A stretch of DNA of 64,000 nucleotides from Bradyrhizobium sp. CCGE-LA001 (GTDB lineage Bacteria > Pseudomonadota > Alphaproteobacteria > Rhizobiales > Xanthobacteraceae). The stretch lies in the NCBI RefSeq assembly GCF_000296215.2, contig NZ_CP013949.1, positions 5,945,501 through 6,009,500 on the forward strand, written 5' to 3'. Made by a program: the position numbers and the translations under genes. The number at the start of each line of letters is the position of its first letter. Position 1 is the first letter of the stretch. The notes beneath the pieces were generated by a model. It searched no databases. It had not been told where the DNA came from and worked only from the letters and a program-made list of their open reading frames with translations. Shown piece after piece: positions 17,728 through 25,707 of the stretch.

Positions 17728-18867
17728 ATGGTAAAGCTCTGCTTGAAGCGCTGTATCCTCAACGGCGTGCTGGCCGCTGCGGCTGCGCTCGCTCTTGTCG
17801 CATTCGATCTGCGTCCGGCCACAGCTCAGACGAATTGCGAGTCCGGATGTGGGCCGAGCCCTACCCCGACCTATTCGCCGTCACCCTCGCCTTCCCCAAG
17901 CCCTTATCCGTCACCGTCACCCTCGCCCTCGCCCTCGCCGAATCCAGCACCGACGTCGAGCCCGACGCCGAGCGGCGCGAGTTCCAGCAGCAATTCGATC
18001 GGCGGCCTCGCCAATCAGCGCTTCAACCAGATGATTACGAACCGCGTGCTCGGCACGGTACTGCTCGGCGTCAACGAGCAGGTCAATTGCGGCGACTGCG
18101 TCAGTGCTTTCGGCTCGGCCGGCTCGTTCTCTGCCGGCATCCACGGCCGCAAGGAGCTGACCAACAATCTGTCGCTGCTCGCCGGCATCGCCTATACGCA
18201 CTACGACGGGAAAGGCTACGAGATCACGAGCGCGCCGATCGGCGCCTTTGCGCTGCGCTACGATTTCACCGACTGGGGCTCGTCGCGCCCGTTCTTCGAC
18301 GTCGGCACGATCCTGACGCCGTGGCAGAAGGCGCGCTACACACGCAGCTACGACACCAACCTCGGCCCGGTCAGCGTGACCAGCTCGACTAACGCCTCGA
18401 ACTACGCCGTCTATGGCCGCGCCGGGTGGATCAGCCGGCTGTCACCGCGCGACGAGGTCGCGGCCTCCGTCGAGGTCTGGCAGCTCTGGCAGCGCGTATC
18501 GGGCTACACCGACAGCGCAGTGGCCTTCAATCCGTTCGACGCCACCCTTGCGACCGGCACCGACCGCACCAGCCTGGTCAAGCTCGGTGGCCAGTGGACG
18601 CATCTCTACGGCAGCAACATCGAGGCCAACATCAACGGCGGCTGGGTGCAATCCTTTGCGACCCACAGCGGCATCGTGGCGACCGTGACCGGCCAGGGCA
18701 TGGTGGTGCCGACCATGGGCAACCAGGGCTGGTTCGAATATGGCGGCCGCCTCGGCTTCCGCGTGCAAAAAGGCTGGATCGTGGATCTCTTTGCCAACGG
18801 CACGCTGGGTCCGCAGCCGGTCGGCAACACCATCCATGGCGGCGTGGGACTCAGGATCAATTATTAG
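17728..18867 (+). CDS. outer-membrane beta-barrel (autotransporter-like) protein with Pro/Ser linker
   Basis: 379 residues. A signal peptide (about 1-34, ending PATAQ) and a short CESGC segment are followed by a roughly 40-residue Ser-Pro repeat tract. About 280 residues of alternating amphipathic strands ending GGVGLRINY come next, which looks like an outer-membrane beta barrel with a terminal aromatic residue. The Ser-Pro linker probably crosses the cell wall or spaces the barrel from a partner. No passenger domain is present, so this is not a complete classical autotransporter. It forms a two-gene operon with the FecR-domain protein. The role is inferred only. Confidence 0.7.
   Translation: MVKLCLKRCILNGVLAAAAALALVAFDLRPATAQTNCESGCGPSPTPTYSPSPSPSPSPYPSPSPSPSPSPNPAPTSSPTPSGASSSSNSIGGLANQRFNQMITNRVLGTVLLGVNEQVNCGDCVSAFGSAGSFSAGIHGRKELTNNLSLLAGIAYTHYDGKGYEITSAPIGAFALRYDFTDWGSSRPFFDVGTILTPWQKARYTRSYDTNLGPVSVTSSTNASNYAVYGRAGWISRLSPRDEVAASVEVWQLWQRVSGYTDSAVAFNPFDATLATGTDRTSLVKLGGQWTHLYGSNIEANINGGWVQSFATHSGIVATVTGQGMVVPTMGNQGWFEYGGRLGFRVQKGWIVDLFANGTLGPQPVGNTIHGGVGLRINY
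17851..17973 (+). repeat. low-complexity Ser-Pro codon repeat
   Basis: A run of TCNCC(N) dinucleotide-like codons encodes alternating Ser and Pro inside the beta-barrel protein. Units such as CCGTCACC and CCCTCGCC recur. Such tracts change length by slippage. Confidence 0.8.
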
Positions 18868-18882
18868 GGCGGGACTATCTCC

Positions 18883-18972
18883 TAGGGTGGGCAAAGGCGA
18901 AGCGTGCCCACCACTTCTCTCCTGGTCGTGGAAGAATGGTGGGCACGGCGCTACGCGCCTTTGCCCACCCTA
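18883..18972. repeat. 90-bp intergenic inverted repeat (family D)
   Basis: The left arm begins TAGGGTGGGCAAAGGC and the right arm ends GCCTTTGCCCACCCTA. The inner GTGCCCACCA and TGGTGGGCAC segments also pair. It lies between the convergent beta-barrel and VOC genes and could act as a two-way terminator. Confidence 0.85.
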
Positions 18973-18988
18973 CGGCACCGTCGCCGCC

Positions 18989-19477
18989 TCACGCCGCCGA
19001 CTTGCCCTCGAATGCCTGGCGCAGCACGTCCACGTCGAGCTTGACCATCTTCATCATGGCCTGCACGGCGCGTGCGGCCGCGGCCTTGTCGGGGCTCGAC
19101 AGGAATTCGAACATCGCTTTCGGCACCACCTGCCAGGCCACGCCCCAGCGATCCCTGAGCCAGCCGCACTGCTCTTCTTTGCCGCCATGGGCGAGGAACG
19201 CGTTCCAGACACTGTCGACCTGGACCTGGTCGTTGCAATCGATCATCAGCGATATCGCGTGGGTGTACTCCATCTTCATGCCGCCATTCAGCGCGACCAG
19301 GCGCTGCCCGCCGAGGGTGAATTCGACGACGAGCACCGAGCCCTCCTTGCCGGACGGACCATCGGAGACGTTGCGCTGGACGTGCACGATCCTGGAATCG
19401 GGCAGCAGGGAGACGTAGAAATTGGCGGCCTCTTCGGCATCGCCGTTGAACCACAGGCAGGGCGTGACCTTGGACAT
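18989..19477 (-). CDS. VOC-superfamily (PhnB / 3-demethylubiquinone methyltransferase-like) protein
   Basis: 162-residue member of the PF06983 group of the vicinal oxygen chelate fold: MSKVTPCLWFNGDAEEAANFY at the N-terminus, then MIDCNDQVQVDSVW and QCGWLRDRWGVAWQVVP. Despite the old family name, these are not proven methyltransferases. They are small glyoxalase-like dimers of mostly unknown function. The next gene upstream is another VOC protein, 27 bp away on the same strand, so the pair may be co-transcribed. Confidence 0.82.
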   Translation of the reverse strand: MSKVTPCLWFNGDAEEAANFYVSLLPDSRIVHVQRNVSDGPSGKEGSVLVVEFTLGGQRLVALNGGMKMEYTHAISLMIDCNDQVQVDSVWNAFLAHGGKEEQCGWLRDRWGVAWQVVPKAMFEFLSSPDKAAAARAVQAMMKMVKLDVDVLRQAFEGKSAA

Positions 19478-19504
19478 GTGAATGCTCCTATTCCCCGGCT
19501 TCGA

Positions 19505-19933
19505 TCAGGCGGTCGCCATGGCGGGCTGCAGCGGGGCCGCCGCGAGATCCATCCAGTTCACCCCCCACATATGGCCGTCGGGATCCTCGAAGCTGCGGCC
19601 GTACATGAAGCTGTATTCGTCCTTCGGGCTGGGATCAGCCACGCCGCCCGCGGCCGCCGCCCTGCCGACGATATCGTCGACCTCGCTGCGGCTGTCCGCG
19701 GACAGGCAGAGCAGCACCTGGTTCGAGGACTTGGCATCCGCGATCGGCTTCGGCGTGAACTGACGGAATTTGTCGTGGGTCAGCAGCATGGCGAAGATGG
19801 TCTCGGAAAAGACCATGCAGCTCGCCGTGTCGTCGCAGAATTGCGGGTTCTTGACCGCACCGATCGCCTCATAGAAGGCGGTCGCGCGCTTGAGGTCGGT
19901 CACCGGCAGGTTGACGAAGATCATCTTAGGCAT
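19505..19933 (-). CDS. VOC-superfamily glyoxalase-like protein
   Basis: 142-residue vicinal-oxygen-chelate protein starting MPKMIFVNLPVTDLKRATAFYEAIG. A second beta-alpha unit ends with RSFEDPDGHMWGVNWMD, the standard C-terminal metal-site motif of the glyoxalase fold. The start at 19933 has AAGGAG six bases upstream. The frame is open further upstream, but without coding character. Substrate unknown; it pairs with the VOC gene downstream. Confidence 0.83.
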   Translation of the reverse strand: MPKMIFVNLPVTDLKRATAFYEAIGAVKNPQFCDDTASCMVFSETIFAMLLTHDKFRQFTPKPIADAKSSNQVLLCLSADSRSEVDDIVGRAAAAGGVADPSPKDEYSFMYGRSFEDPDGHMWGVNWMDLAAAPLQPAMATA

Positions 19934-20060
19934 CGGAAGCTCCTTGGCGGGTTCTGCCCAAGGACGGATGGCCAGGCAGCCACCCGACATCGCTTCCGAA
20001 TATTTTTAAGGTCGCGCCTGCGGGGTCCTGTCGCATGAACCCCGCGCCGCCTCGGAAAGC

Positions 20061-20573
20061 CTACTTCTTCTCGTTGGGATCGCGGTGGACCGGATCGATC
20101 CACAACACCGTCTCGGGCTTCTCGACCGGTTCGATGTCGAGGTTGATCGCCACCGCCTCGCCGTCGCTGCGCACCAGCACGCATTCCAGCACCTCGTCCG
20201 GGCTGGCGTTGATCTCCTGATGCGGCACGTAGGGCGGGACGAAGATGAAGTCGCCGGGGCCGGCCTCGGCGGTGAATTGCAGCTTCTCGCCCCAGCGCAT
20301 CCGCGCCTTGCCCTTCACCACGTAGATGACGCTTTCGAGATGGCCGTGATGATGGGCGCCGGTCTTGGCGTCGGGCTTGATGCTGACCGTGCCTGCCCAC
20401 AATTTCTGCGCGCCGACTCGTGCGAAGTTGATGGCGGCGGCGCGGTCCATGCCTGCGGTCGATGGCACGTTGGTGTCGAGCTGGTTGCCGGGGATGACGC
20501 GCACGCCGTCATGCTTCCAGCGATCGTCATGATCGTGGTCATGGTGGGAATGCGAATGATCATGGCCGGTCAT
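20061..20573 (-). CDS. cupin-domain protein with His-rich N-terminus
   Basis: 170 residues. The first 15 are a metal-binding-like His/Asp run (GHDHSHSHHDHDHDD). The rest is a single cupin domain at about 60-155 with the two histidine-containing motifs HHHGHLESVIYVVKGKAR and PGDFIFVPPYVPHQEIN. Cupins of this type bind one divalent metal and may be dioxygenases, isomerases or sensors. The start at 20573 is preceded only by a weak AAGCAAG. It stands alone between the VOC pair and csbD. Confidence 0.8.
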   Translation of the reverse strand: MTGHDHSHSHHDHDHDDRWKHDGVRVIPGNQLDTNVPSTAGMDRAAAINFARVGAQKLWAGTVSIKPDAKTGAHHHGHLESVIYVVKGKARMRWGEKLQFTAEAGPGDFIFVPPYVPHQEINASPDEVLECVLVRSDGEAVAINLDIEPVEKPETVLWIDPVHRDPNEKK

Positions 20574-20701
20574 GGGACTTGCTTTCTGTTGGTTCCGTGC
20601 GCAGCAAATTACCCCAAAGCCGCATCCGCTAGCCATAGCAAAATCGGAACCCCCGTAGCCGCCCAGCGTTGTCATTCCAAGCGAAACAAAAGGAGAGTTT
20701 C

Positions 20702-20920
20702 ATGGGCAGCACGACCGACAAGATCAAGGGCACCGCCAACGAGGCGATCGGCAAGGCCAAGCAGGGCATCGGTGAAGCCACCGGATCCGAGCGCATGAAG
20801 GGCGAAGGCGCGGTGCAGGAAGTGAAGGGCAAGGGCCAGCAGGCCATGGGCGATGCCAAGGACGCCGCAAAGGACGCGATGGATCGCGCCGCCGCTGCGG
20901 CAAAGCGCGCAACGGAATAG
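20702..20920 (+). CDS. CsbD-family stress-response protein
   Basis: 72-residue hydrophilic Ala/Lys/Gly-rich protein of the CsbD family: DKIKGTANEAIGKAKQGIGEATGSERMKGEGAVQEVKGKGQ, read in pieces. Members accumulate under general stress in many bacteria, but their molecular role is unknown. The start has the good site AAAGGAGAG upstream. A strong terminator follows 20 bp after the stop, so it is monocistronic. Confidence 0.9.
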   Translation: MGSTTDKIKGTANEAIGKAKQGIGEATGSERMKGEGAVQEVKGKGQQAMGDAKDAAKDAMDRAAAAAKRATE

Positions 20921-20940
20921 TACCCACGAGACTGAACGCG

Positions 20941-20970
20941 AAAAGACCGGCCGCAAGGCCGGTCTTTTTT
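20941..20970. terminator. bidirectional intrinsic terminator between csbD-like and FKBP genes
   Basis: AAAAGACCGGCC-gcaa-GGCCGGTCTTTTTT is a perfect stem with an A run on one side and a T run on the other, so it can end transcription from either strand. Confidence 0.92.
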
Positions 20971-20985
20971 GTTCTGATCTCTCGC

Positions 20986-21068
20986 CGTCATGCCCGGGCT
21001 TGTCCCGGGCATCCACGTTCTTTCTTCCTGCCAAGGCGTGGATGGCCGGGTCAAGCCCGGCCGTGACG
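20986..21068. repeat. 83-bp intergenic inverted repeat (family E)
   Basis: The element begins CGTCATGCCCGGGCTTGTCC and ends with the complementary GGCCGTGACG. Inner GCATCCACG and CGTGGATGG pair. A close relative is at 41208-41291. Confidence 0.8.
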
Positions 21069-21086
21069 ATGTGGAAAGACCTGGGC

Positions 21087-21551
21087 TCACTTCACTCCAA
21101 GCAATTCCACGTCGAACATCAGCGTCGCGTTCGGCGGGATCACGCCGCCGGCGCCACGCGCGCCATAGCCGAGCTGCGGCGGGATGATCAGCGTGCGCTT
21201 GCCGCCGACCTTCATCGAGGCGACGCCCTCGTCCCAGCCGGCGATGACGCGGCCCTTGCCGATCGGGAATTCGAACGGCTCGTTGCGGTCGACGGAGGAG
21301 TCGAATTTCTTGCCCTTCTGGCCGTTCTCATAAAGCCAGCCGGTGTAGTGCATCACGCAGATCTGGCCGGGCTTTGGCGAAGCGCCCGTTCCGGCGACGC
21401 TGTCGATGATCTGCAAGCCTGAAGCTGTTGTCATGGTCTTTCCTGCGGTCTGGGCCGAGGCCGTGGTGGAAACGAAATGCGACACGCCGGCGATCACGGT
21501 GATCGCGAGTGCCGACATCAGGGCGAGAAGCGCGCGCTGAAAACGCTGCAT
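21087..21551 (-). CDS. exported FKBP-type peptidyl-prolyl cis-trans isomerase
   Basis: 154 residues: a signal peptide (about 1-34, ending ASAQT) and one complete FKBP domain at about 45-154. It shows VMHYTGWLYENGQKGKKFDSS, GRVIAGWDEGVASMKVGGKR and IPPQLGYGARGAGGVIPPNATLMFDVELL, here in segments. These contain the hydrophobic active-site pocket residues (Tyr, Phe-Asp, Trp, Tyr). It probably assists protein folding in the periplasm. Monocistronic. Confidence 0.92.
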   Translation of the reverse strand: MQRFQRALLALMSALAITVIAGVSHFVSTTASAQTAGKTMTTASGLQIIDSVAGTGASPKPGQICVMHYTGWLYENGQKGKKFDSSVDRNEPFEFPIGKGRVIAGWDEGVASMKVGGKRTLIIPPQLGYGARGAGGVIPPNATLMFDVELLGVK

Positions 21552-21611
21552 AAGGCACCTTCCGTTTGAGGCGGAAGGTGTCTAGCGCAACGCGGGTGAG
21601 GTTTCCACCCC

Positions 21612-23903
21612 TCACACCTCGATATTTTCCAGCCGGACCGGGAGCTTACGAATGCGCTGCCCCGTGGCATGGTAGATCGCATTGCAGATCGCCGCATTGG
21701 TGCCGACATTGCCGAGCTCGCCGAGGCCCTTCACCCCGACAGGATTGATGCGATCATCCTCCTCGGAGAGCAGAATGACCTCGACGCCTGATACGTCCGC
21801 ATTCACGGGGACGAGGTAATCAGCAAGATTGTCGTTGACGTAGCGCGCATAGCGTTCGTCTATCTCGGTGGCCTCCAGCAACGCTGACGACATGCCCCAG
21901 ATCAGCCCGCCCATTAGCTGGCTGCGCGCCGTGCGCGGATTCATGATACGGCCGCCGGCGAAGGCGCCGACGAGGCGCGGGCAGCGGATCTCATGCGTGA
22001 AGCGATTGATGCGGACTTCGACGAACTCCGCGCCAAACGCGTAAGCGATCTGGTCTTTCATGGAATGACCGCCCACGAGCCGCACCTGCCCGTTGTGCAT
22101 GGCGCGGAAGGAATCCAGCGGCGCGCCTTCCGGCTTCCACTCACCATATTCCTCGACGACGCCGACCCCGAGCGCGTCGAAGGCCTTCTCCAGGTCGAGC
22201 GGACGGTCGCCCTTCGCCGCCTGCGTTGCCGGTGTCTGGCCGATGCCCACGGTCTCCTTGGCCTTGTCCGCCAGGCTCTGGCTCGGCACCACCGCCTTGA
22301 ACAGGCGCTGCCGGATCTGGTCGCACACCATCATCACTGCGGAGCAGGTGCTGGCGGTGGAGTTGGAGCCTCCTGCAACGGGCGCCGGCGGCAGATCGCT
22401 GTCGCCGATGAAGACGGCAACCTTCTCGAGCGGCACGCCGAGCCGCTCGGATGCAGCCTGAGCAATGACGGTATAGGCGCCGGTGCCGATCTCGTGGCCG
22501 GCGATCTCGACGCGGGTGCGGCCGTCGCGTTGCAGCCGGACGCGGGCCGCTGCCGGCCCCATCTGCGTCGGATAGCAGGTGGCGGCACAGCCATAGCCGA
22601 TCAGCCAATCGCCATCCGACATCGATTTCGGCTCAGGCGAGCGCTGCGCCCACCCGAACGCCTTCGCAGCCTCGTCGAAACAGGCCATCAGCGAGCGCGA
22701 GGTGTAGGGCTTGCCGCTGATCGGCTCGTTCGTGGTGTCGTTGATGCGACGAAGCTCGACCGGATCCACGTTCAGCTTCGCCGCCAGCTCGTCCATCGCG
22801 CTTTCCAGCGCGAACAGATACGGCACCTCCGGTGGCGAGCGCATGAAGCCGGGCGTGTTGCGGTCGGCGCGCACGATCGAGACCAGGCTGTCGACATTTG
22901 GACAGGCATAGAGCCGCGTCGTCGTCTTGGTGCCGCCGACGCAATAGGCATCGGGGCGCGAGGACACCTCGGCGCCCTCGTGCCGGAGCGCGACCAGCTT
23001 GCCGTCCCGGCTCGCGCCGAGCTTGATCTCGTGGCGGGTCTCGGCACGATGCGTGGTGATGGTGAAGCCCTGGTCGCGGGTCGGGACCAACTTGATCGGC
23101 CGGTTCAAGCGCCTGGCGATGGCCGCGATGATGGCAGTGCGCGGCGTCATCGACCCGCGCGCGCCGAAACCACCGCCGACATACGGGTTGACCACGCGGA
23201 CCTTATCGGCGTCGATCCCGAGCTGCTCGGCGACACCGTATTTGAGGCCGTACACGAACTGACTCGGCTCGTAGATCACGAGGTTGTCGCCCATCCAGGC
23301 GCAGCTGGTCGAGAACAGCTCCATCGGATTGTGATGCTGCGTCGGTGTTTCGTAAGAAGCGGTCAGTTTGACCTCGGCCTCCTCGAACGCCTTGGCGAAA
23401 TTGCCGACCTTCGGGTCCTCCTTGAACTGGGCATTCTGCCCCTTCGCGGGCGCCGTGGTCGTCCCGGGCGAGTCGAAGGTCGCGCTTGGCGTGGCGGCGG
23501 TGTAGCTGACCTTGATGCGGTTGGCGGCCTCGCGCGCCGCCTCGTAGCTTTCGGCGATGACCACCGCGATGATCTGGCCGTCATGGGCGATCTCGGCCGA
23601 TTTCAGCGGCTGGATCGTCGTGCCCGCATAGCCGCCATTGCTGAAGAGCTTCGACTCCTTCAGCTTCGGTGCGTTCTCGTGGGTGACGATGTCGATCACG
23701 CCCCGGACCCGCTTGGCCTCGCCGAGATCGAAGCTGTCGACTCGTCCCTTGGCAATCGCGCTGGTGACGAGGAACGCATGGGCGGGATCGGCAAGCGGCA
23801 TGTCGGACGCATAGGTCGCGCGTCCCGTCACTTTCACGACCGCGTCATAGCGCGGTACGGGCTTGCCCATGTTCGTCTTGGGCTCGGGAGCAGCAGCGGT
23901 CAT
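21612..23903 (-). CDS. paoC: xanthine dehydrogenase-family molybdopterin-binding subunit (PaoC-like)
   Basis: Large molybdenum-cofactor subunit, 763 residues, of a periplasmic aldehyde oxidoreductase of the PaoABC type. The ATG at 23903 gives MTAAAPEPKTNMGKPVPRYDAVVKVTG. Motifs seen are GGGFGARGSMTPR (moco-proximal loop) and, near the C-terminus, VKGLGELGNVGTNAAICNA with the catalytic glutamate in GELG. It is the last gene of a tight three-gene operon (2Fe-2S, FAD, Mo subunits), whose gaps are 2-4 bp. Aromatic aldehydes are the usual substrates. No dedicated cofactor-insertion (PaoD/XdhC-like) gene is visible in the window. Confidence 0.88.
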   Translation of the reverse strand: MTAAAPEPKTNMGKPVPRYDAVVKVTGRATYASDMPLADPAHAFLVTSAIAKGRVDSFDLGEAKRVRGVIDIVTHENAPKLKESKLFSNGGYAGTTIQPLKSAEIAHDGQIIAVVIAESYEAAREAANRIKVSYTAATPSATFDSPGTTTAPAKGQNAQFKEDPKVGNFAKAFEEAEVKLTASYETPTQHHNPMELFSTSCAWMGDNLVIYEPSQFVYGLKYGVAEQLGIDADKVRVVNPYVGGGFGARGSMTPRTAIIAAIARRLNRPIKLVPTRDQGFTITTHRAETRHEIKLGASRDGKLVALRHEGAEVSSRPDAYCVGGTKTTTRLYACPNVDSLVSIVRADRNTPGFMRSPPEVPYLFALESAMDELAAKLNVDPVELRRINDTTNEPISGKPYTSRSLMACFDEAAKAFGWAQRSPEPKSMSDGDWLIGYGCAATCYPTQMGPAAARVRLQRDGRTRVEIAGHEIGTGAYTVIAQAASERLGVPLEKVAVFIGDSDLPPAPVAGGSNSTASTCSAVMMVCDQIRQRLFKAVVPSQSLADKAKETVGIGQTPATQAAKGDRPLDLEKAFDALGVGVVEEYGEWKPEGAPLDSFRAMHNGQVRLVGGHSMKDQIAYAFGAEFVEVRINRFTHEIRCPRLVGAFAGGRIMNPRTARSQLMGGLIWGMSSALLEATEIDERYARYVNDNLADYLVPVNADVSGVEVILLSEEDDRINPVGVKGLGELGNVGTNAAICNAIYHATGQRIRKLPVRLENIEV

Positions 23904-23905
23904 GA

Positions 23906-24922
23906 TCAGATCTCCATCGTTACGGCCTGCTGGAGCGCACGCGCCACCACGCGTTTGCCGAGCGCGATTTTGAAGCTGTTGTGCCGCCGCCCCCTGGCCT
24001 CTGCGAAAGCGGCATCGGCGACCCGCTGCGCCAAGCCGTCGTCGAATTTCTGTCCCTTGAGAAGCGCCTCCGCCTCGCGCGCCCGCCAGGGCACAGTGGC
24101 GACGCCGCCGAGCGCGACCCGCGCATCCCGGATCGTGCCGTCCTGCACATCGAGCGCAATCGCAGCCGAGGACAGCGCGAACTCGTAGGATTGGCGGTCG
24201 CGCGCCTTGAGATACACCGAGCGCGGCCAGCGGCCCTGAATCGAGAAAGCCGAGATCAGCTCGCCAGGCTGAAGCGAGGTCTCGATGTCGGGGGTCGTGC
24301 CCGGCGCCTTGTGAAGCTGGGAGAACGGCATGCTGCGCGTGCCACCCTTGCCCGTAATCTCGACCAGAGCATCCAGCGCGATCAGCGCCTGCGCGAAATC
24401 GCCGGGATAGGTCGCGATGCATTGGTCGGAGACGCCGAGCACCGCATGCATGCGGTTGACGCCGTCCATCGCGGCGCAGCCCGCACCGGGATTGCGCTTG
24501 TTGCAATTCTCATAGGAGACGTCGCGGAAATAGCTGCAACGCGTCCGCTGCATCACGTTGCCGCCGAGCGTCGCCATGTTGCGCAGCTGGGCGCTGGCCG
24601 CAAGCTTCAGGGAATTTGCGATCACCGGATAGTGGCGTTGGATCTCTCCATGCGCGGCAACGTCCGACATCTTCGCGAGCGCGCCGAGGCGCAATCCGTC
24701 TTCCCTAGGCTCGATTGCCGACCAACTGCGCGCGAGCGGATTGATGTCGACGATGGCGGCAGGCCGCATCACGTCAAGCTTCATCAGGTCGATCAGCGTG
24801 GTGCCGCCTGCGAGCGGCTGCGCAGGGGCCTGGGTCAGCGGATTGTTCGCGGCCGCGGCAGCGCCGAGCGCCTGCACGGCCATGTCAGGGTCTGTTGCCC
24901 TCTGATACGAAAACGGTCGCAT
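23906..24922 (-). CDS. paoB: FAD-binding subunit of molybdenum aldehyde oxidoreductase (PaoB-like)
   Basis: 338-residue FAD subunit. The FAD loop is AGGTTLIDLMKLDVMRP at about 38-54. ASAQLRNMATLGGN follows. The cysteine-containing insertion is RCSYFRDVSYENCNKR with GAGCAAM and VSDQCIATYPGDFA. This insert carries the extra 4Fe-4S cluster that distinguishes PaoB/YagS from ordinary xanthine dehydrogenase FAD subunits. It transfers electrons between the 2Fe-2S subunit and an external acceptor. The stop is two bases before the Mo-subunit ATG. Confidence 0.88.
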   Translation of the reverse strand: MRPFSYQRATDPDMAVQALGAAAAANNPLTQAPAQPLAGGTTLIDLMKLDVMRPAAIVDINPLARSWSAIEPREDGLRLGALAKMSDVAAHGEIQRHYPVIANSLKLAASAQLRNMATLGGNVMQRTRCSYFRDVSYENCNKRNPGAGCAAMDGVNRMHAVLGVSDQCIATYPGDFAQALIALDALVEITGKGGTRSMPFSQLHKAPGTTPDIETSLQPGELISAFSIQGRWPRSVYLKARDRQSYEFALSSAAIALDVQDGTIRDARVALGGVATVPWRAREAEALLKGQKFDDGLAQRVADAAFAEARGRRHNSFKIALGKRVVARALQQAVTMEI

Positions 24923-24926
24923 GCGC

Positions 24927-25541
24927 CTAGCCTTTCAGGATTTCGGGCGCGGCCTGCTTCACCGCGGCGACGATGTTGGGATAGGCGGCACAGCGGCAGA
25001 TATTGCCGCTCATATATTCGCGGATGTCGGCCTCGTTGCTGGCATGGCCTTCCTTGACGCAGGCGACGGCCGACATGATCTGGCCGGGCGTGCAATAGCC
25101 GCACTGGAACGCGTCGTTGTCGATGAAGGCCTGCTGCATCGGATGCAGATGGTCATCGGTAGCCAGCCCCTCAATGGTCGTGATCTCCTGCCCCTCGGCG
25201 GCGAGCGCAAGGGTCAGGCACGACACCACGCGCCGGTCGTCGATTAGCACCGTGCAGGCGCCGCACTGGCCGTGGTCGCAGCCCTTCTTGCTGCCAGTGA
25301 GCTTGAGATGTTCACGCAGTGCGTCCAGCAGCGTGGTGCGGGCATCGATGCTGAGGCGCTTGTCCTTGCCGTTGACCTGCAGCGTGACGTCGACGGGAAG
25401 CGACGGATCCTGTGGCGCCGGAGCCCTGACGTTCTCTGCAGCCGCACGCGCGGTCATCGGGACCAGCGCACTGCCAGCCGCAGCGGCCATGAAGGCGCGC
25501 CGATCGAATGCTGATTGTTTGGAACCTGGTTTGTCGGACAT
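24927..25541 (-). CDS. paoA: 2Fe-2S subunit of molybdenum aldehyde oxidoreductase with Tat signal (PaoA-like)
   Basis: 204 residues. The N-terminus has a twin-arginine export signal (FDRRAFMAAAAGSALVP). The plant-type ferredoxin domain has GCDHGQCGACTVLID and a later Cys. The second 2Fe-2S domain has FQCGYCTPGQIM and GNICRCAAYPNI. One Tat signal on this subunit would carry the folded complex to the periplasm, as in E. coli PaoABC. The ATG at 25541 is preceded by GGAGG at six bases. First gene of the operon. Confidence 0.9.
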   Translation of the reverse strand: MSDKPGSKQSAFDRRAFMAAAAGSALVPMTARAAAENVRAPAPQDPSLPVDVTLQVNGKDKRLSIDARTTLLDALREHLKLTGSKKGCDHGQCGACTVLIDDRRVVSCLTLALAAEGQEITTIEGLATDDHLHPMQQAFIDNDAFQCGYCTPGQIMSAVACVKEGHASNEADIREYMSGNICRCAAYPNIVAAVKQAAPEILKG

Positions 25542-25631
25542 CGACGCCTCCGCCGCTGATCTACAAAGCAGCGCACGCCTGCACCGCCCATCGCCCCTTA
25601 ACCTGAAGCAATGAGCTCCGTTCCGAACGTG

Positions 25632-25663
25632 AAAAGGGCGATGCAGCAAATGCCGCATCGCCC
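25632..25663 (-). terminator. intrinsic terminator of the gamma-glutamyltransferase gene
   Basis: On the minus strand GGGCGATGC pairs with GCATCGCCC around a ten-base loop, followed by TTTT. It starts 44 bp after the stop codon at 25708. Confidence 0.82.
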
Positions 25664-25707
25664 TTCGTCAACTTTTCCTGATCTGCGCGAGGAACTCGCG
25701 CTGAGGA

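Noticed and set aside
17851..17973. Short repeats that could be mistaken for a CRISPR or VNTR array
   Set aside because: They are in-frame Ser-Pro codons inside a gene, without spacers or constant repeats.
18883..18972. Possible insertion-sequence ends
   Set aside because: Long inverted arms but only 90 bp and no transposase or target duplication. Better explained as a dispersed palindrome.
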